DNA of 54,750 nt from Reyranellaceae bacterium (GCA_022844045.1 JALHMM010000038.1:1-54750); one strand, 5' to 3'. Counted from the stretch's first letter, positions 36,181 to 45,525 are shown. Notes: a model not told the origin generated them from the letters alone. Numbers and translations: made by a program.

Positions 36181-36723
36181 ATGGTGGCTGGCGACTACCC
36201 CGTCGAGGCTTCGCCCATGCGCGCCTTTCCCAGCAACAGCAAGCTCAGTGGCCGGCTGGCCGAGGCGTATTACCACGACTCCTACGACGCGCCGCTGGCT
36301 CGCCCCGAGCTGACGATGCACGAGATCTACGCCGCTCTGCTCGCGCACCTGCCGTGGTGGGCTCGGGTGCTGCTGATTGTGCGCAACGCCATCGTCTCGC
36401 CGTTCGGCTTGCGTACCGAGCCCGCCGCCGACGTCTGGAGACCGAAGATCAGGGACAGCTACCGGCCCGGCGACAAGTTCGTGCGCTTCAGGCTCTACGA
36501 CCAGGACGAGCAGGAGATCGTCGCCGGCGCCGACGACAAGCATCTCGACTTCCGCGTCTCCGTGCTGCGCACGCGCGAGCAAGGCGTCGAGAAGGTGATC
36601 CTCTCCACGATCATCTTCACGCACAACGTCTTCGGCAGACTCTATCTGTTCTTCGTCCTGCCCTTCCACCGCTTCGGTCTGCGGCGCCTGATGGCGCGGG
36701 CGGTGGCGCAAGGCAGGATTTGA
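36181..36723 (+). CDS. DUF2867 family protein
   Basis: A 180-residue protein starting ahead of a YHDSYDAPL segment. It has a hydrophobic helix (HLPWWARVLLIVRNAIVSPFGL), then GDKFVRFRLYDQDEQEIVAGADDKHLDFRVSVL, and ends with a membrane-like stretch LYLFFVLPFHRFGLRRLM. This order is that of DUF2867, in which the long helix packs against a START-like beta sheet. Start may be 36181 or ATG 36217 (MRAFPSNSK); the latter leaves the domain intact. Function unknown. Confidence 0.78.
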   Translation: MVAGDYPVEASPMRAFPSNSKLSGRLAEAYYHDSYDAPLARPELTMHEIYAALLAHLPWWARVLLIVRNAIVSPFGLRTEPAADVWRPKIRDSYRPGDKFVRFRLYDQDEQEIVAGADDKHLDFRVSVLRTREQGVEKVILSTIIFTHNVFGRLYLFFVLPFHRFGLRRLMARAVAQGRI

Positions 36724-36725
36724 AC

Positions 36726-37088
36726 TCAGCTCGCGCCCGACGGCAGGTCGATGATGTAGCGCCAGGTGCCGTCGGCCTGGCGGCGCAGCACCTCGATGGT
36801 CTTGCCGGCGAAGCCCGGCGGCGCGCCGCCACCGGTCAGTGTCCAGGCATTGCTGACCGAGGCCAGATCGCCCAGCACATGACAGCTGCGCAGTTCGATC
36901 TTCATCGTCGCCTTCATGGCGAGGAAGCCCTCGATCACCGGCCTGATCCCGGCCAGGCCGCGCACCTCCTGGCCGTCGGGCGTCACGAACAGCGCGTCGG
37001 CCTCGTAGAGCGCCAGCAATCCCTGGGCGTCGCCGGCGTTGAACAGGCGGCCGAAGACCGCCGCGGTCTGCGTCGGATCGGTGATCAT
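36726..37088 (-). CDS. SnoaL-like / nuclear transport factor 2-fold protein
   Basis: A 120-residue small cone-fold protein. AAVFGRLFNAGDAQGLLALYEADALFVTPDGQEVRG and GIRPVIEGFLAMKATMKIEL are typical of DUF4440/SnoaL domains, and the C-terminus WRYIIDLPSG is the family ending. It could be a hydrolase, isomerase or ligand-binding protein; no catalytic pair can be assigned. It is convergent with the DUF2867 gene (2-bp gap) and divergent from the ABC1 kinase. Confidence 0.85.
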   Translation of the reverse strand: MITDPTQTAAVFGRLFNAGDAQGLLALYEADALFVTPDGQEVRGLAGIRPVIEGFLAMKATMKIELRSCHVLGDLASVSNAWTLTGGGAPPGFAGKTIEVLRRQADGTWRYIIDLPSGAS

Positions 37089-37196
37089 GGTGTGCCTCCC
37101 TCTCGACGCGGCGTCGCGCCGCCCTTGACGCTGACGCGTCTTCACCAACATGTACGATGGCACGCGGCCGACAGATGCGCCCGCCGCAGGAGTTAG

Positions 37197-38558
37197 ATGG
37201 CCGCTTCCGACGAGGACAATTCGCTCTTGGGCAGGGTCGGCCGCTACGCGCGCGTCGGCACCTCGGTCGGCGGCGTGGCGGCCAAGCTCGCGGGGCAGCG
37301 CTATCTCGGCCTGTCGGTCGATCGCGATCGCAACGCCGCCGACCTGAAGGCCGCGCTGGGCGGGCTGAAGGGCCCGCTGATGAAGGCGGCGCAGCTGATC
37401 TCGACCATTCCCGACGCGCTGCCGGCCGAGTATGCCCGCGAGCTGTCGCAGCTGCAGGCCAACGCCCCGGCGATGGGCTGGTCCTTCGTGCGCCGGCGCA
37501 TGGCGAGCGAGCTCGGTCCCGGCTGGCAGTCGCGCTTCGGCAGTTTCCAGAAGGAGGCGGCCGCCGCCGCGTCGCTCGGTCAGGTGCATCGCGCCACCCT
37601 GTCGGATGGCTCGCCGCTGGCCTGCAAGCTGCAGTATCCCGACATGGCCTCGACCTTGGAGGCCGACCTCAACCAGCTCAAGATGATCTTCGCTATCGGC
37701 CGGCGCATGGACATGGCCGTGCGCACCGACGAAGTCTTCAAGGAGATCGCCGAGCGCCTGCGCGAAGAGCTCGACTACCGGCGCGAGGCGCTGCACGCCC
37801 GGCTCTATACCCATATGCTGCGCGACGAGCCTGCGGTACATGTCCCTGAGATCGTCGAGGAGCTTTCGACCGGCCGGCTGCTGACCATGCGCTGGCTCGA
37901 GGGCGCGCCGTTGCTGTCGTGGAAGGACCGCTCGCAGGAAGAGCGCGACCGGCTGGCGCTCAACATGTTCCACGCCTGGTACATGCCGTTCTATTTCCAC
38001 GGCGTGATCCATGGCGATCCGCATCTCGGCAACTACTCGGTGCGCGACAACGGCGACGTCAACCTGATGGATTTCGGCTGCGTGCGTGTCTTCCCGCCGT
38101 CCTTCGTGAAGGGTTCGATCGACCTCTACCGCGCGCTGCTCGCCGACGACGAGGAGATGGCGGTCGAGGCGTACAAGCTCTGGGGCTTCAAGGACGTCTC
38201 GCGCGAGATCATCCGCGCGCTCAATCGCTGGGCCGCGTTCCTGTATGGCCCGCTGATGGACGACCGTCCGCGACAGATCACCGAAGGGTCGGCCGGCCAA
38301 TATGGCCGCGAGACCGCCAACAACGTCTTCTCGGAAGTCCGCCGCCTGGGCGGCGTCACCGTGCCGCGCGAGTTCGTCTTCATGGATCGCGCCGCGATCG
38401 GGCTGGGCTCGGTCTTCATCCACCTGCGCGCCGAGATCAACTGGTACCAGCTGTTCCAGAAGATGATTGGCGATTTCGACGTCGACGCCCTGGCGGCGCG
38501 CCAGACGGCGGCGCTGGAGGCGGTGGGTCTTGCGTCCAGCGGGTCACCCCGAGCGTAG
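37197..38558 (+). CDS. ABC1/UbiB-family atypical kinase
   Basis: A 453-residue atypical protein-kinase-like ATPase. The family motif region GPLMKAAQLISTIPDALPAEY contains KAAQ where UbiB proteins have KxGQ, a form seen in the ABC1 subgroup that includes alphaproteobacterial paralogues. AAAASLGQVHRA follows (the A-rich loop), then HGDPHLGNYSV (catalytic Asp with Asn) and LMDFGCVR (metal Asp). Such proteins are linked to ubiquinone or lipid metabolism. The last residues (GSPRA) and the TAG stop are encoded by a family B half repeat. No membrane anchor is visible at the C-terminus. Confidence 0.88.
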   Translation: MAASDEDNSLLGRVGRYARVGTSVGGVAAKLAGQRYLGLSVDRDRNAADLKAALGGLKGPLMKAAQLISTIPDALPAEYARELSQLQANAPAMGWSFVRRRMASELGPGWQSRFGSFQKEAAAAASLGQVHRATLSDGSPLACKLQYPDMASTLEADLNQLKMIFAIGRRMDMAVRTDEVFKEIAERLREELDYRREALHARLYTHMLRDEPAVHVPEIVEELSTGRLLTMRWLEGAPLLSWKDRSQEERDRLALNMFHAWYMPFYFHGVIHGDPHLGNYSVRDNGDVNLMDFGCVRVFPPSFVKGSIDLYRALLADDEEMAVEAYKLWGFKDVSREIIRALNRWAAFLYGPLMDDRPRQITEGSAGQYGRETANNVFSEVRRLGGVTVPREFVFMDRAAIGLGSVFIHLRAEINWYQLFQKMIGDFDVDALAARQTAALEAVGLASSGSPRA

Positions 38559-38570
38559 CGAGGAATCCAG
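38542..38570. repeat. Family B half copy supplying a stop codon
   Basis: GTCACCCCGAGCGTAGCGAG then GAATCCAGG matches one arm of family B with two changes. The TAG in GCGTAGCG ends the ABC1 kinase gene, so the last four or five residues of that protein come from the repeat. Confidence 0.75.
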
Positions 38571-38591
38571 GATGGCCATGTGTCTGACTTA

Positions 38592-38711
38592 ACCTTCCCC
38601 CGGAGGGGGAAGGTGGCGCGGAGCGACGGATGGGGGATGTTTCAACGCGCTCGGTGTCCGTCTTCGACATCCCCCATCCGCCCTTCGGGCACCTTCCCCC
38701 TCCGGGGGAAG
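38592..38711. repeat. Family A palindromic element
   Basis: Outer arms ACCTTCCCCCGGAGGGGGA / CCCCCTCCGGGGGAAGAT, inner arms GACGGATGGGGGATGT / GACATCCCCCATCCGCCC. About 120 bp. Slightly longer outer pairing (TTAAC / GATTAAG) is visible. It fills the gap between the ABC1 kinase and the convergent TctC gene. Confidence 0.9.
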
Positions 38712-38778
38712 ATTAAGACCAAGTCAAACAGGCCATATGCGATGGCCCTGCCGATACGCTCGGGATTGCGGCGCTCGA

Positions 38779-39747
38779 TCAATCGATCCGCCCGATCTTG
38801 CGCACCACGGCTTCGAGGCGCTTGGCGTCAGCTTCGAAGAACCGGGTGAACTCCGGCGTGTCCATGTAGGCGATGGGCGAGCCGGCGGTCTGCAGCGCGG
38901 TCTTCACCTGATCGTCGTTGATCGCGCGCTTCATGCCGTCGCGCAATTGCGTCAGCCGCGGCGCGGGCACGCCCGCCGGCGCGAAGACACCCGACCAGAT
39001 GTAGTACTCGATGTCGTAGCCCAGCTCCTTCAGCGTGGGCACGTCGGGGAACAGCGGCAGGCGTTTGGCGCCCCAGCTCGCCAGCGGCCGCAGCTTGCCG
39101 GCGCTGATCTGGCCGGCGGCGATCGAGGGCCCGAGCAGGCCGATCTCGACCTCCTTGGCGAGGATGGCGCGCAGCGCCGGGCCACCGCCGTTGTAGGGCA
39201 CGTGATGCAACTTGATGCCCGCCTCGTGCGCGAACATCTCGGTCGCGACATGGTAGGTGCCGTAGGTGCCCGAGGAAGCGTAGGGGATCGATCCCGGCTT
39301 GGCTTTCGATGCAGCCAGGATGTCGGCCAGCGACTTGTAGGAGCTGTCGGCCGGCACGACGAGGATCGGCGGATCGGCGGTGACCAGCGCGATCGGCTGC
39401 AGCTGCGCGAGCTTGAAGGCCGGCGGGCGATTGAACAATTCGTCGGCCACCGGCAAGGTCGAGACGCTGGCCAAGGCCATCAGCAGGGTGTAGCCGTCGG
39501 GCTTGGCCTGGGCGAGGAAGGCGGTGCCGATCGCGCCGCCGGCGCCGCCCTTGTTCTGCACGACGACCGGTTGGCTCCAGATCTTCTCCAGCGCCGCCGC
39601 CACGGGCCGCGCCGAGACGTCGGCCACGCCGCCGGGCGGGAAGCCGACCACCATGCTCACCGGCCGGTCGGGAAAGCGCTCTTGCGCTGGGGCCGCCCAA
39701 GGCGCTAGCAGCGCCAGTACTACGGCGGATCCGGCGATGCGGCGCAT
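38779..39747 (-). CDS. Bug/TctC-family solute-binding protein
   Basis: A 322-residue periplasmic binding protein with signal peptide (GSAVVLALLAPWAAPAQE). FPDRPVSMVVGFPPGGVADVSARPVAAALEKIWSQPVVVQNKGGAGGAIGT is the hallmark ligand-binding segment (PPGG for the carboxylate), and FPDVPTLKELGYDIEYYIWSGVFAPAGVP is the conserved C-lobe. Such proteins bind carboxylates or amino-acid-like ligands for a tripartite (TctAB) importer; no TctA/TctB is near. Convergent with the ABC1 gene. Confidence 0.92.
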   Translation of the reverse strand: MRRIAGSAVVLALLAPWAAPAQERFPDRPVSMVVGFPPGGVADVSARPVAAALEKIWSQPVVVQNKGGAGGAIGTAFLAQAKPDGYTLLMALASVSTLPVADELFNRPPAFKLAQLQPIALVTADPPILVVPADSSYKSLADILAASKAKPGSIPYASSGTYGTYHVATEMFAHEAGIKLHHVPYNGGGPALRAILAKEVEIGLLGPSIAAGQISAGKLRPLASWGAKRLPLFPDVPTLKELGYDIEYYIWSGVFAPAGVPAPRLTQLRDGMKRAINDDQVKTALQTAGSPIAYMDTPEFTRFFEADAKRLEAVVRKIGRID

Positions 39748-39843
39748 GTGGCATCCCTCCCGTTGTCGTTGGCCGGATCATGTCGCCGTCATCTCGCCAC
39801 GCCAAGCCGCATATTGGTGGGGCTGAGACAGCAGGGAGTTGGA

Positions 39844-40539
39844 ATGGCCCGCCGCAAGCGCTGGCACCGTCATCGCGAATCATCGGGGGGAGGCCGCGTG
39901 CTGATCACCGCCCTGGTTTCACTCGTCGTGCTCGCGGTCGGCGCCATGGTCGCGGCGTGGTGGTGGCTCGATAGCGCGTCGGAGCCGTTCGCCGCCGACC
40001 GCCCCGAGACCGCGCAGACCGCCGAGGTCGCCCTGGTGCTTGGCGCCGCGCCCTTCCTCGACGACGGCCGGCCCAACCGCTTCTTCGAGCACCGGCTCGA
40101 CGCCGCCGCCAACCTTCATCGCGCCGGCAAGGTGAAGTTCCTGCTGGTCAGTGGCGACAGCGTCCACCCGAGCTACGACGAGACCACGGCGATGAAGCGC
40201 GGCCTGGTCAAGCGCGGCGTGCCGGCCGAGGTGGTCTATCGCGATCCCGCCGGCGTGCGTACGCTCGACTCGGTGCTGCGCGCCCGAGATCTCTATGGCC
40301 TGCGCCGCATGGTGATCGTCTCGCAGGACTTCCACGTGCGCCGCGCCGTGTGGCTGGCGCGCGAGCACGGCATCGAGGCCTTCGGCCTCGACGCGCAGGG
40401 TGTCTCGCCCTTCGACGCGCTCGACTCCTGGGCCCGCCAGTTCCCCTCGGCGCTCAAGGCGGTGCTCGACATCTGGACCGGCTCGGTGGCGCGCTACCGC
40501 GGCAAGCCGGTGCGCATCGGCATTGATCCGGCGGATTGA
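39844..40539 (+). CDS. YdcF/SanA family (DUF218) protein
   Basis: A 231-residue protein with one N-terminal membrane anchor (VLITALVSLVVLAVGAMVAAWWWL) preceded by a basic stretch (ARRKRWHRHRE). The DUF218 domain begins VALVLGAAPFLDDGRPN, with KVKFLLVSGD, DETTAMKRGLVKRGVP, RTLDSVLRARDL, IVSQDFHVRRAVWLAREHG. The N-in, periplasmic-domain form is the SanA type (vancomycin barrier protein). ATG 39844 is preceded by AGGGAG. Biochemical role not established. Confidence 0.88.
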   Translation: MARRKRWHRHRESSGGGRVLITALVSLVVLAVGAMVAAWWWLDSASEPFAADRPETAQTAEVALVLGAAPFLDDGRPNRFFEHRLDAAANLHRAGKVKFLLVSGDSVHPSYDETTAMKRGLVKRGVPAEVVYRDPAGVRTLDSVLRARDLYGLRRMVIVSQDFHVRRAVWLAREHGIEAFGLDAQGVSPFDALDSWARQFPSALKAVLDIWTGSVARYRGKPVRIGIDPAD

Positions 40540-40550
40540 ACGCCGTTCGA

Positions 40551-40602
40551 GCCGCGCCGCTCCAGCGGCGCTCTTCAGAAAGCGCCGCTGGAGCGGCGCG
40601 GC
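40551..40602. repeat. Family C palindromic element, copy 2
   Basis: Perfect 22-bp arms (40551-40572 and 40581-40602) with an 8-nt loop (CTTCAGAA). Each arm contains the shorter palindrome GCCGCTCCAGCGGC. Same architecture as 2385-2447, with C/T replacements that keep pairing. It sits between the SanA-like gene and the convergent TctC gene and could terminate both; no T-run. Confidence 0.85.
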
Positions 40603-40611
40603 CCCGTGAGT

Positions 40612-41580
40612 TTACTGGGCCTCGATCTTCGCCGCCTTGATTGCCTTGGTCCACGTCTCGCGTTCCTTGCGCGCGAAGGCTGTGCAGGTCGCGATGTCCC
40701 AGGGCGGCGAGGGCACGTTGAGGCTGAGATCGGCGAAGCGCTGGCGGATGGCGGGGTCGCTCAACGCGTCGCTCAACAGCTTGTTGATGCGCAGCTTGAG
40801 CGGTTCGGGAACCTCCTTGCGCACGGCGAAGCCGCCATAGGAGATAATCTCGAAGCCCGGCAAGGTCTCATGGATCGCCTCGACGTCGGGATAGCGCGGC
40901 GAGCGGGTTTTCGACGTCACCGCCAGCGCGCGCACATGGCCCGCCTTGACGTAGCTCTCGCCCACCACCTGGTCGGGGAACACCGCGTGCACGCGGCCAG
41001 CCATCAAATCCTGGATCGAGGCCACGGCGTCGCGATAGGCGACCTCCTCGAACTTCATGCCGCTGGCCTGCTCGAAGAGCGCCGCCGGCACGCGAGAGGT
41101 GGCGTTGCCGTAGCCCGAGAACATCTCGCCCGGCTTGCGCGACTTGCCGTAGGCGATGAACTCCCGGACCGTCTTGTAGGGCCCGTCCTTGTTGACCAGC
41201 ATGAAGTTGCCGACCGTGCCGGTGATCGCCACCGGGGTGAAGTCCTCGGGGTCGTACGTGATCTGCTTGTAGAGGCTGGGGTTGGCCGCCAGCGTGCTGG
41301 TCGAGCCGAACAGCCACGTGTAGCCATCCGCCGGTGCGTTTTTGGCCAGCGCGGTGCCGATCATGCCGGTGGCGCCCGGCTTGTTCTCGATGATGAAGGG
41401 CTGGCCGGTGGCGGCCTCGAGGAACTGACCGATCGCCCGCGACATGATGTCCGTCGAGCCACCCGGGCCGAACGGCACGATGATGCGCACGGGCTTTGTC
41501 GGATAGGCTTCCTGGGCTCGGGCCGCTGCGGGCACGAGCGCGCCGGCGCCAAGGAAAGCGAGCGCCAGTCTGCGTTTCAT
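40612..41580 (-). CDS. Bug/TctC-family solute-binding protein
   Basis: A 322-residue periplasmic binding protein. Signal peptide (LALAFLGAGALVPAAARAQE), then YPTKPVRIIVPFGPGGSTDIMSRAIGQFL with GPGGSTD ligand motif, NKPGATGMIGT, and YPDVEAIHETLPGFEIISYGGFAV at the C-lobe. AAGGAGT is spaced properly before ATG 41580. It is a paralogue of the 38779 gene; both are orphans without transporter membrane components. Ligand unknown. Confidence 0.93.
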   Translation of the reverse strand: MKRRLALAFLGAGALVPAAARAQEAYPTKPVRIIVPFGPGGSTDIMSRAIGQFLEAATGQPFIIENKPGATGMIGTALAKNAPADGYTWLFGSTSTLAANPSLYKQITYDPEDFTPVAITGTVGNFMLVNKDGPYKTVREFIAYGKSRKPGEMFSGYGNATSRVPAALFEQASGMKFEEVAYRDAVASIQDLMAGRVHAVFPDQVVGESYVKAGHVRALAVTSKTRSPRYPDVEAIHETLPGFEIISYGGFAVRKEVPEPLKLRINKLLSDALSDPAIRQRFADLSLNVPSPPWDIATCTAFARKERETWTKAIKAAKIEAQ

Positions 41581-41778
41581 GATGCGGTACTCCTTTCGAC
41601 CAAAGTCTACCTTCAGTAGCGCGTCGGAGCCCGCCGTGCCGCTACCTCCGGCGCATTGCCGGCATGCCCTGGAAAGGGCTTCGGACCGGCGCGCATCCCG
41701 CTTGGCAAAACCCTGCCGCGACGGCATGTTGCGGTGCGAAAAGATCGCCAGTACCTGCCGACGGACGGAACCCGCCTC

Positions 41779-42930
41779 ATGAAAATCGCTGTGCCGAAGG
41801 AGCGCAGACCGCACGAGACACGTGTGGCCGCGACCCCCGAGAGCGTCAAGAAACTGAAAGGGCTGGGGTTCGACATCGTGATCGAGAGCGGTGCTGGCGA
41901 AGCGGCGGCCTATCTCGACCATGCCTATGCCGAAGCCAGCGCCGAGATCGCCCCCGATGCGGCCAGCGCGCTGCGCGACGCAGATGTGGTGTTCAAGGTG
42001 CAGCGGCCGATGATGGCCGACGAGGGCGTCGATGAGGTCGCGCTCATGAAGCCCGGCGCCGTGCTGCTCGCCCCCCTGGGCGCGATGGTCAACAGGGCGC
42101 TGGTCGATGCTTTGGTGAAAGCGAAGATCTCGGCTTTCGCGCTCGAGCTGACGCCGCGCATCACCCGCGCGCAGTCGATGGATATCCTGAGCTCGCAGGC
42201 CAACCTCGCGGGCTACAAGGCGGTGATCGATTGCGCCGCCGCCTTCACCCGCGCCTTCCCGCAGATGATGACCCCGGCCGGCACGGTGGTGCCCGCGCGT
42301 GTGTTCATCATGGGTGTCGGCGTCGCCGGTCTGCAGGCCATCGCCACCGCACGCCGCCTGGGTGCGATCGTCACCGCCACCGATGTGCGGCCGGCGACCA
42401 AGGAGCAGGTGCAGTCGCTGGGCGGCAAGTTCGTCGCCGTCGAGGACGAGGAGTTCAAGGCGGCCGAGACCGCCGGCGGCTATGCCAAGGAGATGTCGGC
42501 GGAGTACCGCGCCAAGCAGGCCGCCCTGGTCGCCGAGCACGTCAAGACGCAGGACATCGTCATCACCACGGCGCTGATCCCCGGCCGCAAGGCGCCGGTG
42601 CTGCTGAGCGAGGAGATGGTGAAGTCGATGAAGCCGGGTTCGGTGATCCTCGACATGGCGGTCGAGCAGGGCGGCAACTGCCCGCTATCGCGCCACGGCG
42701 AGACGGTGGTCCACAACGGCGTGAAGATCATCGGGCCGTGGAACCTGCCGGCCAGCCTCGCGACCGACGCCAGCAACCTCTTCGCGCGCAACCTGCTGGC
42801 CTTCATCACGCCGTTGGTCGACAAGGAGACCAAGGCGATCAAGCTCAACATGGACGACGAGGTCGTGAAGGGTGCGCTGGTCACCCATGACGGCGCCATC
42901 GTCCATCCCCAGCTCCAGCCGGCCGAGTGA
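41779..42930 (+). CDS. pntAA: NAD(P) transhydrogenase subunit alpha part 1
   Basis: A 383-residue NAD(H)-binding domain I protein. [25 protein letters not shown] starts the alanine dehydrogenase/PNT N domain; [30 protein letters not shown] holds the nucleotide-binding GVGVAG at 179-184; [20 protein letters not shown] and VIIDMA-like [13 protein letters not shown] follow. It is the first gene of a three-gene set, with 7 bp before pntAB. Together with PntAB and PntB it couples hydride transfer from NADH to NADP+ to inward proton movement. Confidence 0.95.
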   Translation: MKIAVPKERRPHETRVAATPESVKKLKGLGFDIVIESGAGEAAAYLDHAYAEASAEIAPDAASALRDADVVFKVQRPMMADEGVDEVALMKPGAVLLAPLGAMVNRALVDALVKAKISAFALELTPRITRAQSMDILSSQANLAGYKAVIDCAAAFTRAFPQMMTPAGTVVPARVFIMGVGVAGLQAIATARRLGAIVTATDVRPATKEQVQSLGGKFVAVEDEEFKAAETAGGYAKEMSAEYRAKQAALVAEHVKTQDIVITTALIPGRKAPVLLSEEMVKSMKPGSVILDMAVEQGGNCPLSRHGETVVHNGVKIIGPWNLPASLATDASNLFARNLLAFITPLVDKETKAIKLNMDDEVVKGALVTHDGAIVHPQLQPAE

Positions 42931-42937
42931 GCCCACC

Positions 42938-43369
42938 ATGAACGACGATCTCGCCGCCAAGGCGGCCGACCTCGCCAAGCAAGCCGCGGAATTCGCCAAG
43001 GCCGTCGCCGGCTTCGCCGATGAAACCGCGGCGGCCGCCGCCACCGTGCCGGCCGCCGCCGCCGCCGCGGCGCAGACGCCGTTCGTCACGCTGCTGACGG
43101 TTTTCGCGCTGGCCTGCTTCGTCGGCTATTACGTGGTCTGGCGGGTGACGCCGGCGCTGCATTCGCCGCTGATGGCCGTCACCAACGCGGTGTCCTCGGT
43201 GATCATCGTCGGCGCGCTGCTCGCCGCCGGGCTGAAGGGCTTCGGCTGGCCGCAGTTCTTCGGCTTCATCGCCGTGACCTTGGCCGCCGTGAACATCTTC
43301 GGTGGCTTCATCGTCACGCATCGCATGCTGGCGATGTTCAAGAAGAAGCCGACGGCGGCGAAGAAGTAG
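42938..43369 (+). CDS. pntAB: NAD(P) transhydrogenase subunit alpha part 2
   Basis: A 143-residue membrane subunit. The first 50 residues are an Ala/Lys-rich linker ([21 protein letters not shown]) longer than in many homologues; four hydrophobic spans follow ([67 protein letters not shown]). [12 protein letters not shown] is the conserved proton-channel segment. The ATG lies 7 bp after the pntAA stop, and pntB starts 15 bp downstream. Confidence 0.95.
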   Translation: MNDDLAAKAADLAKQAAEFAKAVAGFADETAAAAATVPAAAAAAAQTPFVTLLTVFALACFVGYYVVWRVTPALHSPLMAVTNAVSSVIIVGALLAAGLKGFGWPQFFGFIAVTLAAVNIFGGFIVTHRMLAMFKKKPTAAKK

Positions 43370-43384
43370 GGCGGGACAAGGATT

Positions 43385-44785
43385 ATGACCCAGGACCTCG
43401 CCTCCTACGGCTACCTGATCGCGGCGATCTGTTTCATCATGTCGCTGCGCGGGCTGTCGTCGCCCGAATCGTCGCGTGGCGGCAATCGCTGGGGCATCGT
43501 CGGCATGGTGATCGCCATTGGCGTCACCGTCGCCACACCCGGCGTCGTCAGCTACGGCCAGATCGCCATCGGTCTGCTGGTCGGCGGCGCGATCGGCACT
43601 TTCATCGCGCTGCGTATCCAGATGACGGCGCTGCCGCAGCTGGTGGCCGCGTTCCATTCCCTCGTCGGCCTGGCGGCGGTCTTCGTCGCCGCCGCCGCCT
43701 TCATCTCGCCCGAGGCCTTCGGCCTGGGCGTACGCGGCAGGATCCATGTCGGCAGCCTGATCGAGATGGGACTCGGCACCGCGATCGGCGCCATCACCTT
43801 CACCGGCTCGGTGGTCGCCTTCGCCAAGCTGCAGGGCCTGGTGTCGGGCGCGCCGCTGGTCTTCCGCGGCCAGCATTTCCTCAACGCGCTGCTGGGCATC
43901 GGCATGGTGGCGCTGCTGGTGTGGTTCGCCGCCAAGGGCTCGACCTCGGCTTTCGTGCTGCTGATCGCGGTCTCCCTGCTGCTCGGCTTCCTGCTGATCC
44001 TGCCGATCGGCGGCGCCGACATGCCGGTCGTCGTCTCGATGCTGAACTCCTACTCGGGATGGGCGGCGGCCGGCATCGGCTTCACCCTCGCCAACACCGC
44101 GCTGATCGTCACCGGCGCGCTGGTCGGCAGCTCGGGCGCGATCCTGAGCTACATCATGTGCAAGGGCATGAACCGCTCGATCTTCAACGTGATCCTGGGC
44201 GGCTTCGGCACCGATTCGGGCACGGTGGTTGGCGGCGTCAAGAACGACAAGCCGGTCAAGCCCGGCTCGGCCGACGACGCGGCCTTCCTGATGTCCAACG
44301 CCGGCTCCGTGATCATCGTGCCGGGCTATGGCATGGCGGTGGCCCAAGCCCAGCACGCGCTGCGCGAGATGGCCGACATCCTGAAGAAGAAGGGCGTCAC
44401 CGTGCGCTACGCCATCCACCCGGTGGCCGGCCGCATGCCCGGCCACATGAATGTGCTGCTGGCGGAAGCGAACGTGCCCTACGACGAGGTCTTCGAGCTC
44501 GAGGACATCAACCGCGACTTCCCGAGCACCGACGTGGCCTTCGTCATCGGCGCCAACGACGTCACCAATCCGGCCGCCAAGACCGACCCGAAGAGCGCGA
44601 TCTACGGCATGCCGATCCTCGACGTCGAGCGCGCGCAGACCGTGCTGTTCGTCAAGCGCGGCATGGCGGCGGGCTACGCCGGCGTCGAGAACGAGCTGTT
44701 CTTCCGCGACAACACCATGATGCTGTTCGCCGACGCCAAGGTGATGTGCGAGAACATCGTCAAGGCGCTGGAGCGATCGCACTGA
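43385..44785 (+). CDS. pntB: NAD(P) transhydrogenase subunit beta
   Basis: A 466-residue subunit with about nine N-terminal membrane spans (including SYGYLIAAICFIMSLRGLSSPESSRGGN) and a C-terminal NADP(H)-binding domain III (VIIVPGYGMAVAQAQHAL, HPVAGRMPGHMNVLLAEANVPYDEVFELEDIN, FVIGANDVTNPAA). All key motifs are intact. A 25-bp palindrome at 44795-44819 follows the stop by 9 bp and may terminate the operon. Confidence 0.96.
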   Translation: MTQDLASYGYLIAAICFIMSLRGLSSPESSRGGNRWGIVGMVIAIGVTVATPGVVSYGQIAIGLLVGGAIGTFIALRIQMTALPQLVAAFHSLVGLAAVFVAAAAFISPEAFGLGVRGRIHVGSLIEMGLGTAIGAITFTGSVVAFAKLQGLVSGAPLVFRGQHFLNALLGIGMVALLVWFAAKGSTSAFVLLIAVSLLLGFLLILPIGGADMPVVVSMLNSYSGWAAAGIGFTLANTALIVTGALVGSSGAILSYIMCKGMNRSIFNVILGGFGTDSGTVVGGVKNDKPVKPGSADDAAFLMSNAGSVIIVPGYGMAVAQAQHALREMADILKKKGVTVRYAIHPVAGRMPGHMNVLLAEANVPYDEVFELEDINRDFPSTDVAFVIGANDVTNPAAKTDPKSAIYGMPILDVERAQTVLFVKRGMAAGYAGVENELFFRDNTMMLFADAKVMCENIVKALERSH

Positions 44786-44794
44786 CACGCCCTT

Positions 44795-44819
44795 TACCTT
44801 CCTCCGCCGGAGGAAGGTA
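44795..44819. repeat. Family A minimal hairpin
   Basis: A perfect 12-bp inverted repeat (TACCTTCCTCCG and complement) with one central base. It matches only the terminal hairpin of family A and lacks the inner arms, so it may be a solo terminal remnant. Located between pntB and the HAD gene. Confidence 0.75.
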
Positions 44820-44829
44820 GGATGGGCGC

Positions 44830-45525
44830 ATGACCCGCGCATACGACGCGATCCTCTTCGATGTCGGCGGCCCGCTCGACATGGAGTTCGCGTGGGAGAT
44901 TGCGGTCGATTCGGCGATTGCCGCAGCCTGCGCGCTCGAGGGCATCCGCGTCGACGAGGAAGTGCTGAGCGCCGCCAGCCGACGCGCCGTCGAGGTCTTC
45001 GCGCCCGATGCCTACGCCCACATGGTCGAGACGTTGTGCGGCGGCGATCCGCAGGCCATCACGCGCGTGGAGCGGCGCCGACGCGACACGCTCGCCGGCC
45101 TCGATACGTTCCAGCTGCGCCCCGGCATCGATGACCTGCTGCAGCGCCTGGTGGCGCGAGGCCTGAGACTCGGCATCGTCGCCAATCAGCCGGCGAGCGC
45201 TGCCGAGCGGCTGCGGCGCGCGGGGATCGCGCAGTGTTTCCAGCACCTCGGCCTGAGCGGCGTGGTCGGCGTGCGCAAACCCGACCCGGCGATCTTTCTG
45301 GGCGCCGCCGAAGCGCTGGGCGTTCCACCCGCGCGCTGCATTATGGTCGGCGATCGCATCGATAACGACATCGCGCCGGCCAAGGCGCTGGGCATGGCGG
45401 CGATCCGATTCCGCTCCGGCCGCCACGCCCGCCAGCAGCCGCGCGGCCCGAGCGAGATGCCGGACGCCGATGTCATCGACGTGCTGGAGCTGGAGCGCGC
45501 GATCGAGGCGTTGCTTCGTCGTTAG
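44830..45525 (+). CDS. HAD-superfamily hydrolase
   Basis: A 231-residue HAD hydrolase. Motif I AILFDVGGPLD (Asp11 nucleophile; the second aspartate is replaced by glycine as in many DVGG-type members), a helical cap domain, motif II IVANQP, motif III RKPDPAIF (Lys), motif IV MVGDRIDNDI. Substrate is unpredictable: phosphatase or phosphoglycolate-like. It starts 44 bp after the pntB stop. Family B palindrome follows. Confidence 0.87.
   Translation: MTRAYDAILFDVGGPLDMEFAWEIAVDSAIAAACALEGIRVDEEVLSAASRRAVEVFAPDAYAHMVETLCGGDPQAITRVERRRRDTLAGLDTFQLRPGIDDLLQRLVARGLRLGIVANQPASAAERLRRAGIAQCFQHLGLSGVVGVRKPDPAIFLGAAEALGVPPARCIMVGDRIDNDIAPAKALGMAAIRFRSGRHARQQPRGPSEMPDADVIDVLELERAIEALLRR

Noticed and set aside
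38592..38711. Insertion sequence ends
   Set aside because: No transposase or target duplication is visible; the element is about 120 bp and consists only of inverted arms.
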